Below are positions 7,750 to 12,937 of a DNA stretch of 12,937 nt, piece by piece. The DNA comes from Bacteroidales bacterium. GTDB lineage: Bacteria > Bacteroidota > Bacteroidia > Bacteroidales > GCA-2711565. Every line of letters begins with the position of its first letter. Within the stretch, counting starts at the first letter, position 1. Both the position numbers and the translations under genes were made by a program. The notes below the pieces were generated by a model, which ran no database searches, had not been told where the DNA came from, and saw nothing but the letters and a program-made list of their open reading frames with translations. The stretch lies in contig JAOZQX010000007.1 of the NCBI GenBank assembly GCA_029931995.1, forward strand, positions 1 to 12,937, written 5' to 3'.

Positions 7750-8190
7750 TCATTTGTTTGATTTGTCAATTGATACTTTTAAAATTCCAGAATTTATTAT
7801 AAACAGTTTATGATTCGATTTATTTCTAGTCCACTCTTCTTCGATCCAGTATATGTGTTTTGCTAAAACTTCAATAATTTCATTAGGATGTTCTTCTGAT
7901 ATTTTTACAGGAATAAATGGTTTGTTGATTAATTTGATGTTTTTTCCAAATTGCATGGAGACTAATACATTTACGTTCTTTTTTTGCAGAAAATCAATGA
8001 TGGCTTGTCCTTTCTTTTTCGAACCATGCTCATGTACTTCATCCATTGATTTGAATAAATTATTTTCCTCAGATTTCAATACAATCCTATCATTTTCATG
8101 ATTATAAATAAGAAATTTATCGGCATCTCCGAAATGCCTTTTTTCAAACTTATTTTCTTTGTTAACGGCGAAAGCAAATACTAAATTCAT
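7750..8190 (-). CDS. NifX/NifB-like (PF02579) protein with C-terminal extension
   Basis: This 146-residue protein starts at the ATG at 8190. Residues 1-112 follow the dinitrogenase iron-molybdenum cofactor biosynthesis fold: strand MNLVFAFAVN, the HFGDADKFLIY segment (19-29) matching HFGxxxxF of the family, then helix 58-71 and strand VNVLVSMQFG (73-82), where most relatives have a glycine-rich turn. The family turn is eroded (MQFGKN). A tail (113-146, HIYWIEEEWTRNK...) makes it longer than the usual 105-120 residues, and the tail is unassigned. It has no cysteine at all, so any metal cluster would need His, Asp/Glu or main-chain contacts. It is the most divergent of three NifX-like proteins in this operon. 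Relatives bind or carry metal clusters; the role here is inferred from family and context. Confidence 0.72.
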   Translation of the reverse strand: MNLVFAFAVNKENKFEKRHFGDADKFLIYNHENDRIVLKSEENNLFKSMDEVHEHGSKKKGQAIIDFLQKKNVNVLVSMQFGKNIKLINKPFIPVKISEEHPNEIIEVLAKHIYWIEEEWTRNKSNHKLFIINSGILKVSIDKSNK

Positions 8191-8205
8191 CTGTCTGTGA
8201 TTTTA

Positions 8206-8865
8206 TTATTGTTTTATTGTCTGAAGCAAGCGCACATATTTTTTCATATAAAATGATTCTTTAAACTCATCAAATCCCACATCTTTTAATATGGATTTCC
8301 AGTCTCTTTCGATATAGTCAAAAGCATATTTACATTCAATGTTTTTAAAAATTAATCGATGATGAAAAGGCATTTTGTTCATGTCAAATTCGGCAAAATC
8401 AAGTATGCTAAATATTCCCCCCGATTTAAGGTGATTATATGCATTAGAGATTACATTGCTTCGTATTTCGTGCGGAAAGCCATGAATAACAAAGCTGATA
8501 AAAACCCTGTCGAATTGTTGTCCGAGTTCAAAAGGTTGATCAATTCTTTGGTTGACAAATTTGATGTTCGGGTTGTTTTTGAATTTTTCAAGAAACTGCC
8601 TTTCCATATTCTCCGAAATATCCATTCCGGTGAGCGAATATCCCCCAGAAATATAATTATTCATCAGCATGATATTTCTGCCGGTTCCACAACCTATATC
8701 CAAAATAGTTTCATTTGGTTTGATTTCAAGATCGGCAATAGCTTTTTTGATGAAACCCTTATATTTTCCAAATGAAGCAATATTCATTATTTGGTCATAA
8801 TGCCTAGCTGTAAATGTTGATAATTCAACTCCTGAATCCGGATATAATTTCTCCATTTTATTCAT
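8206..8865 (-). CDS. Class I SAM-dependent methyltransferase
   Basis: This 219-residue Rossmann-fold methyltransferase shows SAM-binding motif I LDIGCGTGRN at 55-64 and the acidic end of strand 2 in GMDIS (80-84). The motif IV region is FDRVFISFVIHGF (118-130), followed by LKSGGIFSILDFAEF (146-160). The N-terminal region (1-45, with TARHYDQIMNI) resembles the UbiE-like/Methyltransf_11 group. The ATG at 8865 lies 2 bases after the NifX-like stop; an in-frame ATG at 8856 (MEKLYPD) is a possible alternative. The substrate cannot be read. Methyltransferases of this kind recur beside NifX/ferredoxin-MinD genes in anaerobes, suggesting a small metabolite or a metal-related substrate, but that is inference. 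Confidence 0.88.
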   Translation of the reverse strand: MNKMEKLYPDSGVELSTFTARHYDQIMNIASFGKYKGFIKKAIADLEIKPNETILDIGCGTGRNIMLMNNYISGGYSLTGMDISENMERQFLEKFKNNPNIKFVNQRIDQPFELGQQFDRVFISFVIHGFPHEIRSNVISNAYNHLKSGGIFSILDFAEFDMNKMPFHHRLIFKNIECKYAFDYIERDWKSILKDVGFDEFKESFYMKKYVRLLQTIKQ

Positions 8866-8867
8866 TT

Positions 8868-9206
8868 TTAGAATTTTTTTAGCCCATCTTTTTTATAAGC
8901 TTGAAAAGCTTCTTTTATGGTTGTTTCTCCTGCACCAATATAAATTTCCATTCCTGTTTTTTCAAGAACTGTAGCCGCATTTCCTCCGGGACCATTTCCG
9001 GTAATTAAGATATCGGGATTTAGTTCAAAAAGCTTTTGGGCGGTTTTTGGGCCTGCACCATGAGCCTCACCTTCAATTGATCGGTTATCAAAAGTTGTTA
9101 ATTCGTCTTTTTCTTCATCGTAAATTAAGATGAATTTTGTTCTTCCAAAACGTGGATCCATCATTGAGTCCCATTTAGTTCCTTTTGCTGTAAATGCTAT
9201 TTTCAT
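8868..9206 (-). CDS. NifX/NifB-like (PF02579) protein, cysteine-free
   Basis: This 112-residue protein has the standard length and layout of the dinitrogenase iron-molybdenum cofactor biosynthesis domain: MKIAFTAKG strand, DPRFGRTKFILIY (17-29), the GEAHGAGPKTAQKL helix entry (46-59), strand DILITGNGPGGNA (65-77) with the glycine-rich turn, and VLEKTGMEIYIGAG (80-93). It has no cysteines. Family members (NifX, NafY, the orange protein ORP, MTH1175-like) bind or transfer metal clusters such as FeMo-co precursors or, in ORP, a Mo-Cu-S cluster. The gene follows the second ferredoxin-ATPase by 12 bases, which suggests that the ATPase loads or serves it. No nif structural genes are in the window, so nitrogen fixation is not implied. 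Confidence 0.87.
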   Translation of the reverse strand: MKIAFTAKGTKWDSMMDPRFGRTKFILIYDEEKDELTTFDNRSIEGEAHGAGPKTAQKLFELNPDILITGNGPGGNAATVLEKTGMEIYIGAGETTIKEAFQAYKKDGLKKF

Positions 9207-9218
9207 GATTGTTTGTTT

Positions 9219-10088
9219 TTATAAATTTTTAATTTTCTCCCAACTTTCAATTAAACTATTTTTTAAATTACCTTGATCGTGCTCGACAATAGTTTTGCCA
9301 TTCACCATTGCTTTTGTAAAGTTTTCGTCATAGGGGATATTAGAAATATGTATAATGTTTTCACTTGATAAATACTCAATAGTTTCTTTTGATTTTTCAG
9401 TATTTATATCATATTTGTTGATAATACAACCCGCTTTGATTTTGAATTTCTTCACTAATTCATAAACCCTTTTTAAATCATGTAGCCCTGCTACACTGGG
9501 TTCGGTTACTAAAACAACAAAATTTGCTCCTGAAAGTGATGACACAACCGGACATCCAATTCCCGGAGATCCATCAACAATAATATAATCACTACTATTT
9601 TTTTCAGCTATTTGCTTAGCTTCATTTTTTACTTTTGCAACCAACTTTCCTGAATTATCGGCCCCAATACCAAGTTTGGCGTGTACTATAATGCTGCCAA
9701 CTTTTGTGGTAGAAGTATAACTTTTACCAACATTTAAACTTTCGTTTGTTATAGCTTCTGTTGGGCAAATACGAGCACAATACCCGCAACCTTCGCAGCT
9801 TAAAGGATCGATAATATATTGACCATTTATTACCGGAATAGCATCGAAACGGCAAACATCTGCACACATACCACAACTGTTGCATTTGTCCTGATCGATT
9901 TTGGCAAGTTCGCCACTATAAAAATCTTCAGATATTTTAAAATCGGGTTTCAGTAAGAGATGCATATCAGCAGCATCTACATCGCAATCGGCCACAACAA
10001 TATCTTTCCCACCTAAATATGCAAACGATGCTGTAATTGAGGTTTTCCCAGTTCCCCCTTTCCCCGAAATTATTACAATTTCTTTCAT
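9219..10088 (-). CDS. MinD-superfamily P-loop ATPase with inserted 2x[4Fe-4S] ferredoxin domain (second copy)
   Basis: This 289-residue protein (COG1149 type) starts MKEIVIISGKGGTGKT, with a deviant Walker A at 9-16 bearing the signature lysine K10 and P-loop K15. After the switch I region (DCDVDAADMH, 34-43) an inserted bacterial ferredoxin domain carries two CxxCxxCxxxC sets: C69, C72, C75, C79 and C98, C101, C104, C108. The MinD fold resumes with switch II DGSPGIGCP (172-180; C179), VTEPSVAGLHD (195-205) and the adenine-side INKYD (223-227). Relatives are dimeric ATPases that couple hydrolysis to electron or cluster transfer. The start overlaps the preceding ATPase stop by ATGA, so the two are translationally coupled and probably form a heterodimer. 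Partner cluster proteins are the NifX-like products; that is inference. Confidence 0.93.
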   Translation of the reverse strand: MKEIVIISGKGGTGKTSITASFAYLGGKDIVVADCDVDAADMHLLLKPDFKISEDFYSGELAKIDQDKCNSCGMCADVCRFDAIPVINGQYIIDPLSCEGCGYCARICPTEAITNESLNVGKSYTSTTKVGSIIVHAKLGIGADNSGKLVAKVKNEAKQIAEKNSSDYIIVDGSPGIGCPVVSSLSGANFVVLVTEPSVAGLHDLKRVYELVKKFKIKAGCIINKYDINTEKSKETIEYLSSENIIHISNIPYDENFTKAMVNGKTIVEHDQGNLKNSLIESWEKIKNL

Positions 10089-10951
10089 CTTCTACCCCTT
10101 TCTCCTAATTTCAAAATGTAATTTTTAATATTTTCCAATTGCTGTTTTATTTCAGGGATTTCATTATAAATTAATGCTCCGTGAGAATATAATTCTGCCG
10201 CTTTTCTGCTGTTAGGAATTTTAGCCAGAATAGGAATTTTTTCTTTTTTGCAATAATCTATTACGTCATTATTGCCAATACCAAAACGATTAATTACAAC
10301 ACCAAAATTTTTCTTTAATTCTCTTATTGTATCTACTGCTAAGCTTAAATCGTGTAATCCAAAAGGAGTTGGCTCAGTAACTAAAATCACGAAATTGGCA
10401 TCTTTGGTTGCCTCAATAACTGGACAAGAAGTTCCAGGAGGCGAATCAAATAATTTAATGGTGTTTTTTTGGAAATGCTTCTCAATATATTTCTGGGTTT
10501 GAGAAATTAATGGAACAGCTTGCTCTTCGCCAATATCCAACCTGCTTTCAACGAATGATAAATTACCAATTTGAAAATGCTTCAAATTTCCCATTTTCTT
10601 GGGTGTCATTGGTAAAGCATTTGTCGGGCATAATTCGGAGCAGGCATAACAGCCATGGCACAATTCAGGGAATACCATTATTTGAGTGCCCAACTGTATT
10701 AATGCATGAAAATTACAGACCTCCTGACATATTCCGCATAAAGAACATTTGTCTTCAATCCATTCAGGGGTCATCTTAAATTTTTCTTCTGTGTGAACAA
10801 GATCACCTTTAATAAATAATCCTGAATTTGGCTCTTCTACATCTAAATCAACCAAAACAACTTCTTCATGCTCTGCTAAATACGCTGCAAGATTTGTTGA
10901 CAAAGTTGTTTTGCCGGTTCCCCCTTTACCGCTGGCAATTGCTATTTTCAT
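10085..10951 (-). CDS. MinD-superfamily P-loop ATPase with inserted 2x[4Fe-4S] ferredoxin domain (first copy)
   Basis: This 288-residue COG1149-type ATPase has deviant Walker A GKGGTGKT at 8-15 (K9 and K14) and switch I DLDVEEPNSG (35-44). The ferredoxin insertion has C69, C72, C75, C79 and C98, C101, C104, C108, at the same residue numbers as in its neighbour. It continues with LDIGEEQAVPLI (138-149), switch II DSPPGTSCP (169-177; C176), VTEPTPFGLHD (191-201) and INRFG (220-224). Loop sequences differ from the second copy (the LDIGEEQAVPLI segment replaces GIGADNSGKLV), so they are two established subtypes rather than a recent duplication. Its start overlaps the TrmO-like stop by ATGA and its own stop overlaps the next ATPase start by ATGA. 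Tandem pairs of this kind occur in the Desulfovibrio ORP gene cluster. ATP-driven electron or metal-cluster transfer is the family expectation. Confidence 0.93.
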   Translation of the reverse strand: MKIAIASGKGGTGKTTLSTNLAAYLAEHEEVVLVDLDVEEPNSGLFIKGDLVHTEEKFKMTPEWIEDKCSLCGICQEVCNFHALIQLGTQIMVFPELCHGCYACSELCPTNALPMTPKKMGNLKHFQIGNLSFVESRLDIGEEQAVPLISQTQKYIEKHFQKNTIKLFDSPPGTSCPVIEATKDANFVILVTEPTPFGLHDLSLAVDTIRELKKNFGVVINRFGIGNNDVIDYCKKEKIPILAKIPNSRKAAELYSHGALIYNEIPEIKQQLENIKNYILKLGERGRR

Positions 10952-11439
10952 TTTTTATTTATAATTGTTTCATCTGGAATCTTCCCATTTCTAAAGTGCT
11001 TATCAATCCAGCCCGATTTTACATTTTCTCTATTATCAAAGTGTTTTACAAAAGGTTTTATATCCAAAAGAGGCGTCCCGTCAAACATATCTACTTGAGA
11101 AAAGAATAATTTATTTTCAAGGATTTTCTTAATTTTTACTATTGAAAAACCAATTTTGTTGGGACGGTGCGGACTTCGAATCGCAAATACACCATGTTCA
11201 ATCGGTTCAAGAAAGGGCCTGACTTTAATTTCTTCCTTTTCAGATTTATGAAAATGATAAATCAGAATAGCATGGCTAAATTCTTCAAGATGTAATAAGC
11301 CTCCAGAATATTTATTTTTTAAAACACAACAGCCTTCAACGCTATCGTCAAAACGTCCCTGAATTGGAATGTTTTTTTGATCTTTATAGGGTGTGTTTAT
11401 GACACCGATAGGGTTTAATTTAATTTCTTCCATTGTCAT
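10948..11439 (-). CDS. TrmO/TsaA-like (UPF0066) SAM-dependent methyltransferase
   Basis: This 163-residue protein has the beta-barrel TsaA/UPF0066 fold of TrmO, which N6-methylates t6A37 in tRNA-Thr in Escherichia coli. Visible signatures are PIGVINTPYK (10-19), the SAM-loop motif RSPHRPNKIGFS (88-99; canonical RSPxRPNPIGLS) and DMFDGTPLLDIKPF (117-130; canonical LDGTPLLDIKPY). It is the short form, lacking the C-terminal domain of the 235-residue E. coli enzyme. The ATG at 11439 overlaps the NifX stop (TAATG); MEEIKLNP at 11433 is an alternative start. Short UPF0066 proteins recur in NifX/ferredoxin-ATPase loci of anaerobes, so its substrate here may not be tRNA. Fold call firm, substrate open. 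Confidence 0.88.
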   Translation of the reverse strand: MTMEEIKLNPIGVINTPYKDQKNIPIQGRFDDSVEGCCVLKNKYSGGLLHLEEFSHAILIYHFHKSEKEEIKVRPFLEPIEHGVFAIRSPHRPNKIGFSIVKIKKILENKLFFSQVDMFDGTPLLDIKPFVKHFDNRENVKSGWIDKHFRNGKIPDETIINKK

Positions 11440-11777
11440 TAATGATCACAAAGATTTTGGCCTGTTTGTAGGTTGTTGTTTATATAATCTTCAACCAATT
11501 TTTGAGGAGAACCTGCCATAACTCCCATATGAACTTCAATATTGTTTTGTCCAAAAAGGTCTTGGGCTTTTTGTCCCATTCCTCCAGCAATAATTACATG
11601 TACTCCATGATCTGCTAAAAACCTTGGATAAACTCCCGGTTGATGTTCCGGCGGAGTTAACATTTCTTCTTTAATTACTTTATTATCTACAGTTTCTACA
11701 ATTGCAAATTTTTCGCAATGTCCGAAATGTGCTGTTAACTCTCCATTTAAAGTTGGGATCGCAAATAGTTTTTTCAT
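11439..11777 (-). CDS. NifX/NifB-like (PF02579) protein with CDH terminus
   Basis: This 112-residue protein is the most canonical of the three NifX-like products. It shows LFAIPTLNGELTAHFGHCEKFAI (4-26) with C21 beside H17 and H20, PPEHQPGVYPRFLADHGV (42-59), strand VIIAGGMGQKAQDLF (61-75) and EVHMGVMAG (81-89). It ends NLCDH (C110, H112), a terminus common in stand-alone bacterial members. Cysteine and histidine clusters at both ends make direct metal or cluster binding credible, in contrast to the two cysteine-free paralogues downstream. It starts 11 bases after the zinc-ribbon gene and its stop overlaps the TrmO-like start. Role: probable metal-cluster carrier or scaffold, inferred from the family. 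Confidence 0.92.
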   Translation of the reverse strand: MKKLFAIPTLNGELTAHFGHCEKFAIVETVDNKVIKEEMLTPPEHQPGVYPRFLADHGVHVIIAGGMGQKAQDLFGQNNIEVHMGVMAGSPQKLVEDYINNNLQTGQNLCDH

Positions 11778-11788
11778 TTATTTATTTT

Positions 11789-12004
11789 TTAATTTTTGGT
11801 TAATAGTTCTTCTCTAATCATTGTTTTTCCACACTTGGGGCATTTAATAGTAGTGCATTTAATACCTTGTTGATGAGGTGTTTTTTCTCCACACTTAGCA
11901 CAGATGCAATAACCTCCGGGGCCTAAGGCACCGCCTTTATTGCGACCTTGACCACCACCACGACCAAGACCTTTACCTGGATTATTATTGTTTTTAGAAT
12001 TCAT
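11789..12004 (-). CDS. Small Gly-rich zinc-ribbon protein
   Basis: The protein has 71 residues if started at the ATG at 12004. The ATG at 12028 (79 residues) falls within the loop of a hairpin and is less likely. A basic, glycine-rich N-terminus (GKGLGRGGGQGRNKGG, 10-25) precedes a cysteine-rich part: C33, C35 and C38 in GGYCICAKCGE, H44, C50, then CPKCG with C55 and C58. The pattern resembles small proteins that accompany DUF5320 and NifX-like genes in anaerobes, with the shape G-rich, CxCxxCG, HQxGxxC, CPxCG. It could hold zinc, an Fe-S cluster or another metal. I know of no experimentally defined function. Context suggests a metal-cluster accessory role. Confidence 0.75.
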   Translation of the reverse strand: MNSKNNNNPGKGLGRGGGQGRNKGGALGPGGYCICAKCGEKTPHQQGIKCTTIKCPKCGKTMIREELLTKN

Positions 12005-12016
12005 GGTTTTAATATT

Positions 12017-12046
12017 AAAAGCAGACAATATTTTATGCCTGCTTTT
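12017..12046 (-). terminator. Intra-operon hairpin, possible attenuator
   Basis: In the leftward transcript AAAAGCAGGCA pairs with UGUCUGCUUUU over 11 pairs including one G-U, with an 8-base loop, and then runs into UUUUAAUAUU. It lies 7 bases after the DUF5320-like stop and 12 bases before the zinc-ribbon start. The short U-run suggests partial termination, which would give the regulator and DUF5320 genes more transcript than the rest of the operon; it could also protect the mRNA end. Confidence 0.55.
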
Positions 12047-12053
12047 GTTAGTC

Positions 12054-12341
12054 CTAATTTTTTTCTGGGATTTCTGAGAGTTTTGTTTCCAAAAATGACA
12101 ATTGTTCTTTTAAAGCAATAATTTCATTTTTGAGTGCTTCTTTATCAGAAGAATATTGGGGCTCAGAATAATTGTAATTTCCAAATCCTCTTCTAAAATC
12201 TCCTCTAAATCCTCTTCCGAAGCCACGCCCGAATCCGCCTCTAGCTGCAAAACCAGATACGTTATTTCCTGAGCATGATCCCATACGTTTACCCGTTAAA
12301 GAACCTCGGCTCTCTGGGCCCATTTTGTTTCCTGCTGGCAT
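12054..12341 (-). CDS. DUF5320-like Gly/Arg-rich protein
   Basis: This 95-residue protein starts at the ATG at 12341. That start is fixed by an unusually strong AGGAGGT 4 bases upstream and by the family-type opening MPAGNKMGPESRGSLTGKRMGSC, which resembles the MPxGDxTGPxGxGPxTGRxxGxC opening of DUF5320. A single cysteine (C23) is followed by a Phe/Gly/Arg-rich low-complexity stretch (GFGRGFGRGFRGDFRRGFG, 36-54), then a probable coiled coil (66-90, KEALKNEIIALKEQLSFLETKLSEI). The first 53 bases overlap the end of the DUF134 gene in another frame. The family commonly sits with NifX-like and DUF134 genes in anaerobes and has no known activity; the coiled coil suggests self-association. Confidence 0.75.
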   Translation of the reverse strand: MPAGNKMGPESRGSLTGKRMGSCSGNNVSGFAARGGFGRGFGRGFRGDFRRGFGNYNYSEPQYSSDKEALKNEIIALKEQLSFLETKLSEIPEKN

Positions 12342-12801
12342 GATTACCTCCTCTTTTTTGATTGTTTGAATTAGCGCAACACCTGCCATGACCAAAGCCA
12401 CCTGCTAGGCTTAATAAATTTTTAGAATTGCAAGATGGACATTCTGTTAATGACTCATTAAAATTTATTCTGAACATATGGCCACAACTTTGGCAGCGCA
12501 TTAAATTTTTTCTGAAATGTATGTTTCCACCTTCAATGGTGAGTAGTTTCCCGTTGATGATAAGTTCTGCAATTTTTTTTCTGGAGGTTTCAATCAATCG
12601 TGTAAAAGTAGATCTTGAAATTTCCATTTCTTCAGCAGCTTCGGCGTGTGATAGCCCTATATTATCAGCTAAACGAAAAGCCTCAAACTCATCAAGTGTT
12701 AATAATGTTTGTTCAAGCGACTGCCCTTTAATTCCTACTGGTTTAAATTCTGAAAAGAGCGGTGGCTCATGTACAATTCTTTTGTTTTTGGGTCTTGGCA
12801 T
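12289..12801 (-). CDS. DUF134 family DNA-binding regulator with C-terminal zinc ribbon
   Basis: This 170-residue protein opens with the DUF134 (PF02001/COG1342) signature MPRPKNKRIVHEPP. A sigma-region-4-like helix-turn-helix lies at about 35-80: LTLDEFEAFRLADNIGLSHAEAAEEMEISRSTFTRLIETSRKKIAE, with the recognition helix near ISRSTFTRLI (61-70). A zinc ribbon follows, with C103 and C106 (CQSCG) and C121 and C124 (CPSCN). The tail (about 138-170) is irregular because its last 17 codons overlap the DUF5320-like gene in another frame. It is the first gene of the leftward operon, directly behind a vegetative promoter overlapped by inverted repeats, so autoregulation and control of the metal-cluster operon are likely. 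What it senses is unknown; the zinc ribbon or CC pair (C141, C142) could respond to metal or redox state. Confidence 0.9.
   Translation of the reverse strand: MPRPKNKRIVHEPPLFSEFKPVGIKGQSLEQTLLTLDEFEAFRLADNIGLSHAEAAEEMEISRSTFTRLIETSRKKIAELIINGKLLTIEGGNIHFRKNLMRCQSCGHMFRINFNESLTECPSCNSKNLLSLAGGFGHGRCCANSNNQKRGGNHASRKQNGPREPRFFNG
12346..12352 (-). promoter_or_regulatory. Exceptional Shine-Dalgarno of the DUF5320-like gene
   Basis: The leftward transcript reads GAGGAGGTAATCATG: a full AGGAGGT 4 bases before the ATG at 12341. Most other starts in this window have poor or no Shine-Dalgarno sequence, as is usual in Bacteroidota. This site lies inside the DUF134 coding region and decides the start of the overlapping gene. 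Confidence 0.8.
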
Positions 12802-12824
12802 AAATATTTAAGTTTAATACCCCA

Positions 12825-12856
12825 CAAAGGTAATGAACATATGTGCATAATACAAA
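12825..12856 (-). promoter_or_regulatory. Bacteroidota vegetative promoter of the metal-cluster operon
   Basis: Reading leftward, a -33 element TTTG (12853-12856) is followed after 20 bases by TACCTTTG (12825-12832), a perfect match to the Bacteroidota -7 consensus TAnnTTTG. Transcription would start near 12818-12821, about 20 bases before the DUF134 ATG at 12801. No other promoter of comparable quality was found among the 13 genes. Confidence 0.75.
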
Positions 12857-12885
12857 TAAATTTGTATATTTATGAAAATAAATAT
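12837..12885. promoter_or_regulatory. Inverted repeats overlapping and flanking the operon promoter (candidate operators)
   Basis: Three dyads are visible: ACATATGT (12837-12844) between the promoter elements; TACAAAT-AA-ATTTGTA (12851-12866), which includes the -33 TTTG; and ATATTTAT-GAAA-ATAAATAT (12866-12885) immediately upstream. The middle one would compete with RNA polymerase and the upstream one could hold an activator. The DUF134 regulator encoded next door or a CRP/FNR-type protein are candidates. The region is AT-rich, so chance dyads are possible. Confidence 0.4.
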
Positions 12886-12937
12886 TTAGGGGGTCTTCTT
12901 TTCAAAAAGATTTAATCTTTAATAAAATCTGTCATAA

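Noticed and set aside
8359..8775. A rightward open frame of 138 codons opposite the SAM methyltransferase gene
   Set aside because: It is antisense to a gene with clear SAM-binding motifs, and its translation shows no recognisable domain.
8868..11777. Nitrogen fixation locus
   Set aside because: Three NifX-like genes are present, but no nifH, nifD, nifK, nifE, nifN or radical-SAM nifB is in the window, and PF02579 proteins are widespread in non-fixing anaerobes.
12428..12811. A rightward open frame of 127 codons opposite the DUF134 gene
   Set aside because: The leftward frame has an unmistakable DUF134 signature and zinc ribbon; the rightward one is low-complexity Ser/Ile-rich shadow sequence and would also run into the operon promoter.
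12904..12920. Small palindrome AAAGATT-T-AATCTTT near the right edge
   Set aside because: It is short, made almost wholly of A and T, and has no gene or promoter element next to it within the window; likely chance in AT-rich DNA.

Overview
The window looks like an AT-rich chromosome segment from an anaerobic or microaerobic Bacteroidota bacterium, probably of the Bacteroidales/Marinilabiliales type. Three things point there: 790-residue FtsX-like permeases beside a sigma-54 response regulator, weak Shine-Dalgarno sequences at most starts, and a match to the Bacteroidota vegetative promoter (TTTG, 20 bases, TACCTTTG) upstream of the right-hand operon. The assignment rests on gene content and signals only. 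No RNA gene, CRISPR array, insertion sequence or transposase is visible.

Left block (1-5639). A leftward gene, cut by the window edge, encodes an NtrC-type response regulator with a receiver domain and the start of a sigma-54 AAA+ domain. A 200-base divergent intergenic region separates it from two tandem rightward genes for FtsX/MacB-like ABC transporter permeases of identical length (790 aa each). That region holds a very good -24/-12 (sigma-54) promoter, TGGCACAAATTTAGCA at 804-819, about 50 bases before the first permease gene. Two dyads about 90-110 bases upstream of its predicted start site could be enhancer sites. The simplest model is that the regulator activates the permease operon through sigma-54 RNA polymerase. 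No ATPase, adaptor or outer-membrane partner lies in the window.

A bidirectional terminator (5667-5699) separates this block from the right block.

Right block (5715-12801). Thirteen leftward genes, tightly packed and often overlapping by ATGA or TAATG, form one apparent operon. In transcription order they encode: a DUF134 helix-turn-helix/zinc-ribbon regulator; a DUF5320-like Gly/Arg-rich protein; a small zinc-ribbon protein; a NifX/NifB-like (PF02579) protein ending in CDH; a TrmO/TsaA-like methyltransferase; two tandem MinD-type ATPases, each with an inserted 2x[4Fe-4S] ferredoxin domain; a second NifX-like protein; a class I SAM methyltransferase; a third, longer NifX-like protein; a COG1237-type metallo-beta-lactamase-fold protein; a DUF4405 membrane protein, possibly a b-type cytochrome; and a CGGC-domain cysteine-rich protein. 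The make-up resembles the anaerobe-specific loci around ferredoxin-MinD ATPases and NifX-fold proteins, of which the Desulfovibrio orange protein (ORP) cluster is the best known. The likely theme is assembly, carrying or redox control of a metal-sulfur cluster, but the substrate and product are unknown.

The operon carries several non-coding signals: a vegetative promoter overlapped by inverted repeats (12825-12885), a hairpin between the DUF5320 and zinc-ribbon genes (12017-12046), a 53-base gene overlap with an exceptional Shine-Dalgarno at its start, and two back-to-back hairpins with a 20-codon reading frame between the third NifX-like gene and the MBL gene (7653-7743).
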